DNA of 64,000 nt, taken from assembly GCF_003467125.1 (NCBI RefSeq), contig NZ_QSFA01000011.1, positions 34,004 to 98,003 on the forward strand, written 5' to 3'. Numbering within the stretch: the first letter of the stretch is position 1; each line of letters opens with the position of its first letter. The notes under the pieces are model-generated. The model did not search any database, was not told the DNA's origin, and worked only from the letters and a program-made list of their open reading frames with translations. The DNA comes from Megasphaera sp. AM44-1BH (GTDB lineage: Bacteria > Bacillota > Negativicutes > Veillonellales > Megasphaeraceae). The translations under genes were made by a program, and so were the position numbers. This document shows positions 7,780-14,754 of the stretch, piece by piece.

Positions 7780-7984
7780 AAGCGAATTGGCAGTAAAATT
7801 AGATCGAATCGAGCAGCAGTTAACAGAGCTAAACAGAGAAGTCGTGCAAGCGATTGAATCCGGCAAATCGGCACATCATCGAATCGATGACTTAAAACGT
7901 GACATCTGCTGGACACTAGGCACAAGTGTGACAGTAGTTGGGATTTTTGCGTCAGTACTTACGTCGGTGCTGTCGCGTATGTAG
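7772..7984 (+). CDS. XhlA-like phage membrane protein
   Basis: A 70-residue protein with a charged coiled-coil front (ELAVKLDRIEQQLTELNREV) and one C-terminal membrane segment (TSVTVVGIFASVLTSVL). This layout and its place before a holin candidate and an endolysin match XhlA of PBSX, a protein that works with the holin in host lysis. ATG 7772 overlaps the preceding gene. Confidence 0.7.
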   Translation: MNESELAVKLDRIEQQLTELNREVVQAIESGKSAHHRIDDLKRDICWTLGTSVTVVGIFASVLTSVLSRM

Positions 7985-7987
7985 GTG

Positions 7988-8185
7988 ATGCCTATGATTG
8001 ATAAAATCAATATCGTGGATTTAACGGTCATCATCGGTCTCGTCGTAGCGCTGGTGCTGGCCATTTTTTATGATCAAAATGAACTGGCTATGAGCATTGC
8101 CAGCGGGCTACTCGGCTATATCGGTGGCAATATCAAGACCGCCGCTACGACGAATAGGAGGAATGACGATGAAAGTGTACATTAA
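7988..8185 (+). CDS. Holin candidate
   Basis: A 65-residue protein with a strong membrane segment near the N-terminus (VDLTVIIGLVVALVLAIFY), a second weakly hydrophobic stretch (SIASGLLGYIGGNI) and a polar, charged tail. Size, membrane layout and position between XhlA-like protein and amidase suggest a holin, but no family signature is evident. The start may be ATG 7988, GTG 7985 or ATG 7994. The end overlaps the amidase start by 17 bases. Confidence 0.55.
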   Translation: MPMIDKINIVDLTVIIGLVVALVLAIFYDQNELAMSIASGLLGYIGGNIKTAATTNRRNDDESVH

Positions 8186-8738
8186 TCCCGGCCACGATTT
8201 AGAGTATGACAGCGGCGCCGTACATACTGCCACGGATGGTACGGTAGACCTCAGAGAGTGTGACGTAGCCGCAAAAATCGGGGCAAAAGTAAAAGAATAC
8301 CTCGAAGCGGCCGGATGTGAATGCCGGCTCCTGCAGTCCGATAATCTTTACTATGACAGCGACCACGACGACCGCCCCGTTGCTGTTTGCGCAGATGCCA
8401 ACGACTGGGGAGCAGACGTTTTCGTGAGCATCCATTGCAATGCCGCTAATACGCTTGCACAAGGCACGGAAGTAGAATGCTATAAACGTCTGTCTGACGG
8501 AGGAGCATTGGCCGTCTTCATCCAGCGCCAGATTGTAAATGCCCTGGGCACGGTAGACCGTGGCGTCAAAGAGATGCCCCAGCTTATCGTGCTCAAACAT
8601 ACGGATATGCCTGCAGTACTCGTAGAGACGGCGTTTATTGACAATGACGATGATGCAGATCTGCTGGCTACCCGGTCGGATGAATTAGCTGCAGCCATTG
8701 CAAGAGGAATTACAGATTATCAGTGCAGTTTATGTTAA
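8169..8738 (+). CDS. N-acetylmuramoyl-L-alanine amidase (Amidase_3 endolysin)
   Basis: A 189-residue protein made of a single Amidase_3 domain: zinc-binding His in INPGHD (residue 9), Glu in LRECDVAAKIG, His in VSIHCNA, and the catalytic Glu in VLVETAFIDN. It cleaves the amide between MurNAc and the stem peptide to release phage. ATG 8169 is preferred over 8163 because AGGAGG at 8156-8161 is correctly spaced only for 8169. There is no signal peptide, so export depends on a holin; no separate wall-binding domain is present. Confidence 0.9.
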   Translation: MKVYINPGHDLEYDSGAVHTATDGTVDLRECDVAAKIGAKVKEYLEAAGCECRLLQSDNLYYDSDHDDRPVAVCADANDWGADVFVSIHCNAANTLAQGTEVECYKRLSDGGALAVFIQRQIVNALGTVDRGVKEMPQLIVLKHTDMPAVLVETAFIDNDDDADLLATRSDELAAAIARGITDYQCSLC

Positions 8739-8776
8739 TACTGGGAGGTGATCATTATCTGTCACTCTGAAAGGTG

Positions 8777-8839
8777 GTGATTGTCTCGGTATTTAAAATG
8801 CTATATATTATTGTGTTTATTGTATATATGGAGGAATGA
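8777..8839 (+). other. Possible hydrophobic micro-ORF (20 codons)
   Basis: A GTG-started frame reads VIVSVFKMLYIIVFIVYMEE in the 104-base gap between the amidase and the next gene, preceded by AAAGGTG. The hydrophobic make-up recalls small holin-like toxin peptides, but it is only 20 codons and could be chance in an AT-rich leader. Translation is unproven. Confidence 0.2.
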
Positions 8840-8842
8840 ATC

Positions 8843-9127
8843 ATGAGCAAATGGACAGAAGTACGTGATGGATTAGTGTCTGCATTAGATGTTAATGAAG
8901 TGGCTGAAGCGGCAAAAGACCAGCTGACAGCCAGCTTAATCAATGATGGTATGCCGGCAATCGAAGCGGTAGCGGATAAATTTGTAGAGCAGGTACAGGC
9001 ACAGGCCGCGTCTGAAACCGGCTGGAATGCGATTCGTGATAAATTTGTGTTGCCGCTGTTAATCAACGGCATGATTTGGCTGGCAAAATTGGTGCTGAAC
9101 AAGAGCACTACAACAAAAACTGAATGA
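8843..9127 (+). CDS. Phage protein of unknown function at the prophage end
   Basis: A 94-residue protein with GGAGG before ATG 8843. The front is an amphipathic, acidic helical region (VSALDVNEVAEAAKDQLTAS) and the end has one moderately hydrophobic segment (FVLPLLINGMIWLAKLVL). It is the last gene before the terminator at 9138. A membrane-associated role in lysis or superinfection is possible but not shown. No family recognised. Confidence 0.6.
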   Translation: MSKWTEVRDGLVSALDVNEVAEAAKDQLTASLINDGMPAIEAVADKFVEQVQAQAASETGWNAIRDKFVLPLLINGMIWLAKLVLNKSTTTKTE

Positions 9128-9137
9128 CAGCTAAAAT

Positions 9138-9185
9138 AAAGAAATCCCGTCAAGTCAGTATGCACTGGTTTGATGGGATTTCTTT
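9138..9185 (+). terminator. Rho-independent terminator ending the prophage operon
   Basis: Bases 9138-9153 pair with 9170-9185 (AAAGAAATCCC against GGGATTTCTTT, plus five further pairs with one G-U), loop of 16 bases, followed by TTTGTTTGTT. It lies 11 bases behind the last phage gene. Confidence 0.85.
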
Positions 9186-9245
9186 GTTTGTTCTACATTA
9201 CTATTTACATGCAATTATATTTATTTTTACGTAGTTTCAATGTAA

Positions 9246-9269
9246 TAAGCGGCAAAAATAAGCGGCAAA
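9246..9269. repeat. Direct repeat TAAGCGGCAAA, two copies with 13-base period
   Basis: TAAGCGGCAAA occurs at 9246-9256 and 9259-9269; a shorter relative (CAAGCGGCAT) at 9278-9287 is part of the next terminator stem. It lies between the phage terminator and the tRNA, so it could be an integrase arm site or a relic of att duplication. Nothing else explains it. Confidence 0.4.
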
Positions 9270-9274
9270 GTAAA

Positions 9275-9312
9275 AAACAAGCGGCATCACATCGCTGTGA
9301 AACCGCTTGTTT
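9275..9312 (-). terminator. Terminator of the tRNA-Arg transcript
   Basis: AAACAAGCGG at 9275-9284 pairs with CCGCTTGTTT at 9303-9312, with inner TCACA/TGTGA pairs. Read on the - strand the stem is followed by TTTTTT (9277-9272), so it ends transcription coming from the tRNA gene. Confidence 0.8.
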
Positions 9313-9316
9313 ACTG

Positions 9317-9391
9317 TGGTGCGCCTAGAAGGATTCGAACCTTCGCACCCGGTTCCGGAGACCGGTGCTCTATCCCCTGAGCTATAGGCGC
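9317..9391 (-). tRNA. tRNA-Arg (anticodon CCG)
   Basis: On the - strand the acceptor GCGCCTA pairs with TAGGCGC, followed by discriminator A and an encoded CCA at 9319-9317. The anticodon stem CCGGT/ACCGG encloses loop CTCCGGA, giving anticodon CCG. The T arm contains GGTTCGAATCC. Its 3' end faces the prophage, the usual arrangement when a phage uses a tRNA 3' end as attachment site. Confidence 0.95.
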
Positions 9392-9475
9392 ATGTCATAT
9401 AACGTACTTTCATATAATATCACGAATTAAAAATTATTTCAAGCCCGGACTGGCAGGTTCTTGTCATATTTTTAC

Positions 9476-9504
9476 TGGCAACGTGTATCTATATATGGTA
9501 TTAT
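9476..9504 (+). promoter_or_regulatory. Putative sigma-70-type promoter for cysteine desulfurase operon
   Basis: TGGCAA at 9476-9481, a 17-base spacer, and TATTAT at 9499-9504, 31 bases before the ATG at 9535. It is the best box pair in the gap after the tRNA gene; assignment is by pattern only. Confidence 0.45.
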
Positions 9505-9534
9505 ATACAATAGGCTAAAAATGGAGTTGACGCG

Positions 9535-10683
9535 ATGATGGAACGTATCTATCTGGATCATGCAGCGGCAACTCCTCTGGATCAGAGGGTGCTGACTGCC
9601 ATGATGCCGTATCTGACAAGTCAATATGGAAATCCGTCCAGCCTGCATTATTTTGGGCAGCAGGCCCGTGCGGCTGTACAGCTGGCACGACGACAGCTTG
9701 CTCATTGCCTGGGCGTTGCAGCCGGTGATGTGGTATTTACCAGCGGCGGCACGGAAGCAGATAATCTGGCCATACAAGGTTACCTGCGGGCCAATCATCC
9801 CCATGGTGGTCACTTGATTACGTCTGCTGTGGAGCATCAGGCTGTGCTGAATACGTTCAGGGCATTGGAGGCAGAAGGATATTCCCTGACCGTGCTTCCC
9901 GTTGATTCTGATGGCCGCGTCTGTCCGGAAACGTTACGACAGGCAATCCGTCCCGATACGGTACTCATTTCCATCATGTATGCCAATAATGAGACCGGCA
10001 CGGTACAGCCTGTACAGAAACTAGGGGCTATAGCCAGGGAACATGATATCGTGTTTCACGTCGATGCCGTCCAGGCCTTTGGCTATCTGCCGGTACATCC
10101 TATAGAGGACGGCATTGATCTGCTGACTGTGTGCAGCCATAAAATATATGGACCAAAAGGAATGGGCGCTTTGTATATCCGCAAGGGAATACAGCTGGCT
10201 TCAGAGGCCCATGGGGGACCGCAGGAGCACCGGCTGCGTGCGGGAACCGAAAATGTAGCCGGCATCGTCGGATTTGGTATGGCTGCAGCCCTGCTTGAAG
10301 CGGAACGGCCGGAACGAATCGAAAAAGTCCGTATGTTAAAAAATCTGGTGTATCACGAGATGATTGAAGGTAACGGGATATTGCATCTCAATGGCACGTT
10401 ATCCGGATCTTTGCCCAACATCATTGATTTCAGTGTAGACGGTATGGAAAGTCCGGTCCTTTTGATTGCCCTGGACCGGCAGGGAATTGCCGTGTCGGCC
10501 GGCTCGGCCTGCGAAGCCGGTGCTGTTGAGCCTTCCCATGTGCTGATGGCTATGGGAACTGATGATAAATGGCTCCGCAGTAGTATCCGCATGTCCTTTG
10601 GTCCGGAAAATACAGTCGAAGAGGTCAGGAAGACTATACAAGCCATCCGGGATATTACCAGACCTCTTAGAAAAGGAGTATAG
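9535..10683 (+). CDS. Cysteine desulfurase (NifS/IscS family)
   Basis: A 382-residue PLP enzyme that takes sulfur from cysteine to form a persulfide. Visible are YLDHAAATPLD at the start, the TSGGTEADNLAI phosphate-binding loop, Lys203 in CSHKIYGPKG that binds PLP, the RAGTEN motif and the reactive Cys326 in SAGSACEAG. Only three bases separate it from mnmA, so it most likely supplies sulfur for tRNA 2-thiolation; general use for Fe-S clusters cannot be excluded because no iscU is adjacent. Two adjacent ATGs (9535, 9538) are possible starts. Confidence 0.92.
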   Translation: MMERIYLDHAAATPLDQRVLTAMMPYLTSQYGNPSSLHYFGQQARAAVQLARRQLAHCLGVAAGDVVFTSGGTEADNLAIQGYLRANHPHGGHLITSAVEHQAVLNTFRALEAEGYSLTVLPVDSDGRVCPETLRQAIRPDTVLISIMYANNETGTVQPVQKLGAIAREHDIVFHVDAVQAFGYLPVHPIEDGIDLLTVCSHKIYGPKGMGALYIRKGIQLASEAHGGPQEHRLRAGTENVAGIVGFGMAAALLEAERPERIEKVRMLKNLVYHEMIEGNGILHLNGTLSGSLPNIIDFSVDGMESPVLLIALDRQGIAVSAGSACEAGAVEPSHVLMAMGTDDKWLRSSIRMSFGPENTVEEVRKTIQAIRDITRPLRKGV

Positions 10684-10686
10684 ATT

Positions 10687-11772
10687 ATGACGAAATGTGT
10701 CGCCGTGGCTATGAGCGGCGGTGTCGATAGTTCTGTAACGGCAGCGCTCCTGAAGGAACAGGGCTACGATGTCATTGGCATTACGCTGCGTTTATGGGAA
10801 GAAGATCCATCCTGCCCGGCAGTCGAAAATGTTCATTCCTGCTGTTCTCTGTCTGCCGTTGATGATGCCAAGGCAGTGGCTTCTGTCATTGGCATTCCCC
10901 ATTATACCCTGGATTATAGAGAATTATTCCATAACGATGTCATCGATTATTTTGTCCAGTCCTATGTAAAAGGACAGACCCCCAATCCATGCATCGCCTG
11001 CAATAAATGTATTAAATTCGGCCTGCTCTGGCAGCAGGCGCAGCAATTTGGCGCCCAATACCTGGCAACGGGCCATTATGCCCGCATTGTGTATAATGAA
11101 GCGCGTGGCATTTATGAACTGCTGCGGGGAACGGACCGGCGCAAAGATCAGTCATACGTCCTGTATCAGTTGACACAGGATTTGCTGCCACATATTGTAT
11201 TTCCCATGGCAGAACTGGAAAAAGTACAGACGCGGGAACTGGCAAAACAATTCGGGCTTCCTGTTTTCAATAAGCCGGAAAGCCAGGATATATGCTTTAT
11301 TCCCGATAATGATTATAAAGGTTTTTTAAAGAAGCGGGTCCCGCAATGCTTTAAACCGGGGAATTTCGTTGATGTACACGGCCATGTTGTCGGACGTCAT
11401 CAGGGCATTCCCTGTTATACTATCGGCCAGCGCCGTGGCCTGCATCTCGGCGGTCCCGGAGGTCCGTATTATGTCGTCGCACTCGATGTGAAACGCAACC
11501 AGGTCATCGTCGGTTCAGAAACGGATTTGTTCCGTACAGAAGTCCGGGCCCGGGACCTCTCGTGGGTGGAAGGCCGGCCGCAGGGGACGTTTGCAGCATT
11601 GGGAAAGATACGTTATGCTGCCAAAGAATCTCCTTGTACGGTGTATCCCGGCAAGGATACGATGCGCGTCGTATTTGACACGCCGCAGCGGGCTGTGACG
11701 GCCGGACAGGCACTGGTATTGTATGACCGGGAAACGGGAGAACGGGTTCTCGGCGGTGGTGTCATTATTTAA
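10687..11772 (+). CDS. mnmA: tRNA-specific 2-thiouridylase MnmA
   Basis: A 361-residue ATP-dependent enzyme that makes s2U34 in tRNA for Lys, Glu and Gln. The PP-loop AMSGGVDSS lies at the N-terminus. Cys102 (NPCIACNKC) and Cys203 (SQDICFIPD) are the nucleophile and persulfide-carrying pair of the family. The GQRRGLHLGG segment and a C-terminal beta barrel complete it. Start ATG 10687 follows GGAGTATAG. It is in one operon with the cysteine desulfurase. Confidence 0.95.
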   Translation: MTKCVAVAMSGGVDSSVTAALLKEQGYDVIGITLRLWEEDPSCPAVENVHSCCSLSAVDDAKAVASVIGIPHYTLDYRELFHNDVIDYFVQSYVKGQTPNPCIACNKCIKFGLLWQQAQQFGAQYLATGHYARIVYNEARGIYELLRGTDRRKDQSYVLYQLTQDLLPHIVFPMAELEKVQTRELAKQFGLPVFNKPESQDICFIPDNDYKGFLKKRVPQCFKPGNFVDVHGHVVGRHQGIPCYTIGQRRGLHLGGPGGPYYVVALDVKRNQVIVGSETDLFRTEVRARDLSWVEGRPQGTFAALGKIRYAAKESPCTVYPGKDTMRVVFDTPQRAVTAGQALVLYDRETGERVLGGGVII

Positions 11773-11791
11773 TGCTAGAGGAGTAATGAAC

Positions 11792-13594
11792 GTGGCAACT
11801 AAATATATCCGTAATTTTTCAATTATTGCACACATTGACCATGGCAAATCGACGCTGGCAGACCGGCTTCTGGAAATGACCGGTACCGTTTCCAAAAGAG
11901 AAATGGAAGACCAGCTCCTGGATACGATGGATCTGGAACGGGAACGGGGCATAACGATCAAAGCCCAGTCGGCCCGCCTGATTTATGATGCCAAAGACGG
12001 TCATCAGTATACGCTGAATCTGATTGATACGCCGGGGCATGTTGACTTTAATTATGAAGTATCCCGCAGCCTGGCTGCCTGTGACGGGGCACTCCTGATC
12101 GTCGATGCGACCCAGGGCGTAGAAGCACAGACGCTGGCCAACGTATACCTGGCTCTGGAACATGACCTGGAAATCATCCCGATCATCAATAAAATCGACC
12201 TTCCCAGTGCAGACCCCGAACGGGTGCGCAAAGAGATAGAAGATGTCATCGGCCTCGATGCCAGTGATGCTATTGAAGTCAGTGCCAAAACAGGGCTTGG
12301 TGTCGATAAGGTGCTCGAAGCCATCGTACAGCGGATTCCGGCACCAGAAGATGCACCGGATAAGCCGCTGCGGGCCCTGATTTTCGATTCACATTTTGAT
12401 TCGTACAAAGGAGCCATTGCCAATATCCGCATCATGGAAGGTAGTCTCAAAACAGGGGACCGGATCCGCATGATGTCCAGCGGGATGGAATTTGAAGTGA
12501 CAGAAACAGGCGTCTTTATTCCCCAGATGCACCCCGTCGCGTCCCTTGAATGCGGCAGTGTCGGCTATCTGGCGGCGAGCATGAAAAATGTCCGCGATTG
12601 CCGCGTCGGTGATACGGTCACGCTGGCGGACCGTCCGGCAGCAGAACCACTGCCGGGATACCGCAAGGCGACGCCTATGGTATATTGCGGGCTTTACCCT
12701 GTAGAAACCAATGATTATGATAATCTGCGGGATGCCCTGGAAAAACTGCATCTCAATGATGCGGCCCTGTTATTTGAACCGGAAACATCGACGGCTCTGG
12801 GATTCGGGTTCCGCTGCGGCTTCCTGGGACTTCTCCATATGGACGTCGTCAAGGAACGGCTGGAACGGGAGTATGGTCTGTCTCTGATTACGACGGCTCC
12901 GTCGGTTATTTATCATGTATATTGCACAGATGGCACGATGGTCGCCGTCGATAATCCATCTCTTATGCCGGATATGACGAAAATTGATCATATCGAAGAA
13001 CCCTTTGTCAAGACGACCATCATCATCCCGAAAGATATGGTAGGGACGGTCATGGAAATTTCCCAGAACCGGCGCGGTCAGTATCTGACCATGGATTATC
13101 TCGATGAAACCCGGGTTTCCGTCGTGTATAATCTGCCGTTGTGTGAAATACTGTATGATTATTTTGATACGTTGAAATCTTCGACGCGGGGATATGCTTC
13201 TCTGGATTATGAGCTCAATGGGTATCAAGCATCACCTATGGTGAAGATGGATATCCTGATCAACGGGGAAGTGGTCGATGCGCTGAGCGTCATCGTACAT
13301 AAAGAATTTGCAGCCCGCCGTGGCCGGGCTCTGGTAGAAAAACTCCGCAGCCTCATCCCGCGGCAGCTTTTCCAGATTCCTATCCAGGCTGCTATCGGCA
13401 ATAAAATCATTGCCCGGGAAAATGTAGCGGCTTTGCGCAAAGACGTACTGGCCAAATGTTATGGCGGTGATATTTCCCGTAAGCGCAAACTTCTGGAAAA
13501 ACAGAAGGAAGGGAAGAAACGCATGAAGCAGGTTGGCAGTGTTGAAATCCCTCAGGAAGCCTTTATGGCCGTATTACAGGTAGATGAAAAATAA
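11792..13594 (+). CDS. lepA: Elongation factor 4 (LepA)
   Basis: A 600-residue translation GTPase that acts on ribosomes, thought to promote back-translocation or 30S maturation. The N-terminal G domain shows AHIDHGKST (G1), ERERGITIKAQ (G2), DTPGHVDF (G3) and NKIDLPSA (G4), followed by EF-G-like domains and the LepA-specific basic C-terminal region (SRKRKLLEKQKEGKKRMKQ). GTG 11792 is favoured because AGAGGAG at 11777-11783 is correctly spaced; ATG 11786 is an alternative. Stop and hemW start share one base. Confidence 0.95.
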   Translation: MATKYIRNFSIIAHIDHGKSTLADRLLEMTGTVSKREMEDQLLDTMDLERERGITIKAQSARLIYDAKDGHQYTLNLIDTPGHVDFNYEVSRSLAACDGALLIVDATQGVEAQTLANVYLALEHDLEIIPIINKIDLPSADPERVRKEIEDVIGLDASDAIEVSAKTGLGVDKVLEAIVQRIPAPEDAPDKPLRALIFDSHFDSYKGAIANIRIMEGSLKTGDRIRMMSSGMEFEVTETGVFIPQMHPVASLECGSVGYLAASMKNVRDCRVGDTVTLADRPAAEPLPGYRKATPMVYCGLYPVETNDYDNLRDALEKLHLNDAALLFEPETSTALGFGFRCGFLGLLHMDVVKERLEREYGLSLITTAPSVIYHVYCTDGTMVAVDNPSLMPDMTKIDHIEEPFVKTTIIIPKDMVGTVMEISQNRRGQYLTMDYLDETRVSVVYNLPLCEILYDYFDTLKSSTRGYASLDYELNGYQASPMVKMDILINGEVVDALSVIVHKEFAARRGRALVEKLRSLIPRQLFQIPIQAAIGNKIIARENVAALRKDVLAKCYGGDISRKRKLLEKQKEGKKRMKQVGSVEIPQEAFMAVLQVDEK

Positions 13595-14715
13595 TGACAG
13601 GTCTGTATATTCATATTCCGTTCTGCCGTCATAAGTGCCGATATTGCGATTTTCCCTCTTATGGCGGAGTAGAATCGTATATACCGGCTTATACGGAGGC
13701 CCTCTGCCGGGAAATCAGCACTTCTCCCCGGGAGGGCCTCGCTGTCGATACGATTTATTTTGGCGGCGGCACACCGTCGCTATTGACCATTCCTCAGATT
13801 GCATCCGTTCTGCAGGCGGTGACACAGCATTTTGTCGTCGATTCCCATGCGGAGATCACACTGGAAGGCAATCCGGACAGTCTGGACGGAGACTATCTGA
13901 AACAACTGCGCAGGCTGGGGATCAACCGGCTGAGCATGGGTATACAGAGTTTCCAGCCGCAGCTTCTGCACTCTCTGGGACGGATTCATTCACGCCGTCA
14001 GGCTGTAGAGGCAGTGGAATATGCAGTGCGGGCTGGTTTTGACAATCTGTCTGCCGATCTGATGTATGGCCTGCCCGGACAGACTCTGCAGATGGTATCC
14101 GATGATTTGGAGCAGCTTTTTCAGCTTCCCCTGTGTCATACCTCCGTATACAGCCTGATTCTGGAACAGGGCACCTGCCTGCATCATGATGTGACAACCG
14201 GTGCAGTATCGTTGCCGCCGGATGAACAGGTAGATGCCATGGCGTCTTTAGTCCATCAGGCTTTTGATGCGCATGGTTTTGACCATTATGAGATTTCTAG
14301 CTATGCCCGTCCGGGACGGCGGTCCCGTCATAATGTCAAGTATTGGACTTATGTACCCTACCTGGGATTCGGCGTTTCGGCTCATTCATTTGATGGCAGT
14401 GTACGGACAGCGCACATTGCCAATATTCCTCAGTATATCCGTGACGCCGGCAGACAATCTGTACTGGCGGAATCCGTCATTATTGATACAAAACGGGCAC
14501 AGGAAGATTATTGTTTTCTCGCATTGCGTATGCGTGATGGCATCCTATATGATGACTTTGCCCGCCGTTTCGGCGTCTCGGTGGAATCAGAGTTTGGCAA
14601 AGTGGTGGAACGGCTGATGGCACAAGGGCTGCTGGAACAGACAGAGCGTGGCTGTCGTCTCACCAGCCTGGGACTGGCCTATGGAAATTATGTATTCAGC
14701 CAGTTTATCCGCTGA
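13594..14715 (+). CDS. hemW: HemW-like radical SAM protein (heme chaperone)
   Basis: A 373-residue radical SAM protein with the cluster motif CRHKCRYC (Cys11, Cys15, Cys18), then CDF where HemN has a further Cys. This favours HemW, a heme-binding chaperone, over coproporphyrinogen dehydrogenase. YFGGGTPSLL, EGNPDSL, GIQSF and YEISSYA are typical family blocks. The lepA-hemW order is common in Firmicutes. Translation is probably coupled to lepA (ATAATG overlap). Confidence 0.88.
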   Translation: MTGLYIHIPFCRHKCRYCDFPSYGGVESYIPAYTEALCREISTSPREGLAVDTIYFGGGTPSLLTIPQIASVLQAVTQHFVVDSHAEITLEGNPDSLDGDYLKQLRRLGINRLSMGIQSFQPQLLHSLGRIHSRRQAVEAVEYAVRAGFDNLSADLMYGLPGQTLQMVSDDLEQLFQLPLCHTSVYSLILEQGTCLHHDVTTGAVSLPPDEQVDAMASLVHQAFDAHGFDHYEISSYARPGRRSRHNVKYWTYVPYLGFGVSAHSFDGSVRTAHIANIPQYIRDAGRQSVLAESVIIDTKRAQEDYCFLALRMRDGILYDDFARRFGVSVESEFGKVVERLMAQGLLEQTERGCRLTSLGLAYGNYVFSQFIR

Positions 14716-14754
14716 TCCGGGGGAAGCGGCAGATATGGAAGGGAGTGTACCCAT

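Larger units (their letters stand above)
1..9312 (+). mobile_element. Right end of a contractile-tail prophage (tail, fibre and lysis module)
   Basis: All genes run on the + strand and follow the order known from PBSX-like and Mu-like contractile-tail phages: tail hub, DUF2577, DUF2634, baseplate J, DUF2313, fibres, XkdX, XhlA-like protein, holin candidate, amidase. Head, packaging, regulatory and integrase genes would lie upstream of the window, so it cannot be decided whether this is an intact phage, a remnant or a phage-tail-like bacteriocin. The right limit is inferred from strong terminators at 9138-9185 and 9275-9312 followed by a tRNA-Arg gene, a common integration target. Many genes overlap by 4-17 bases, typical of phage operons. 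Confidence 0.88.
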
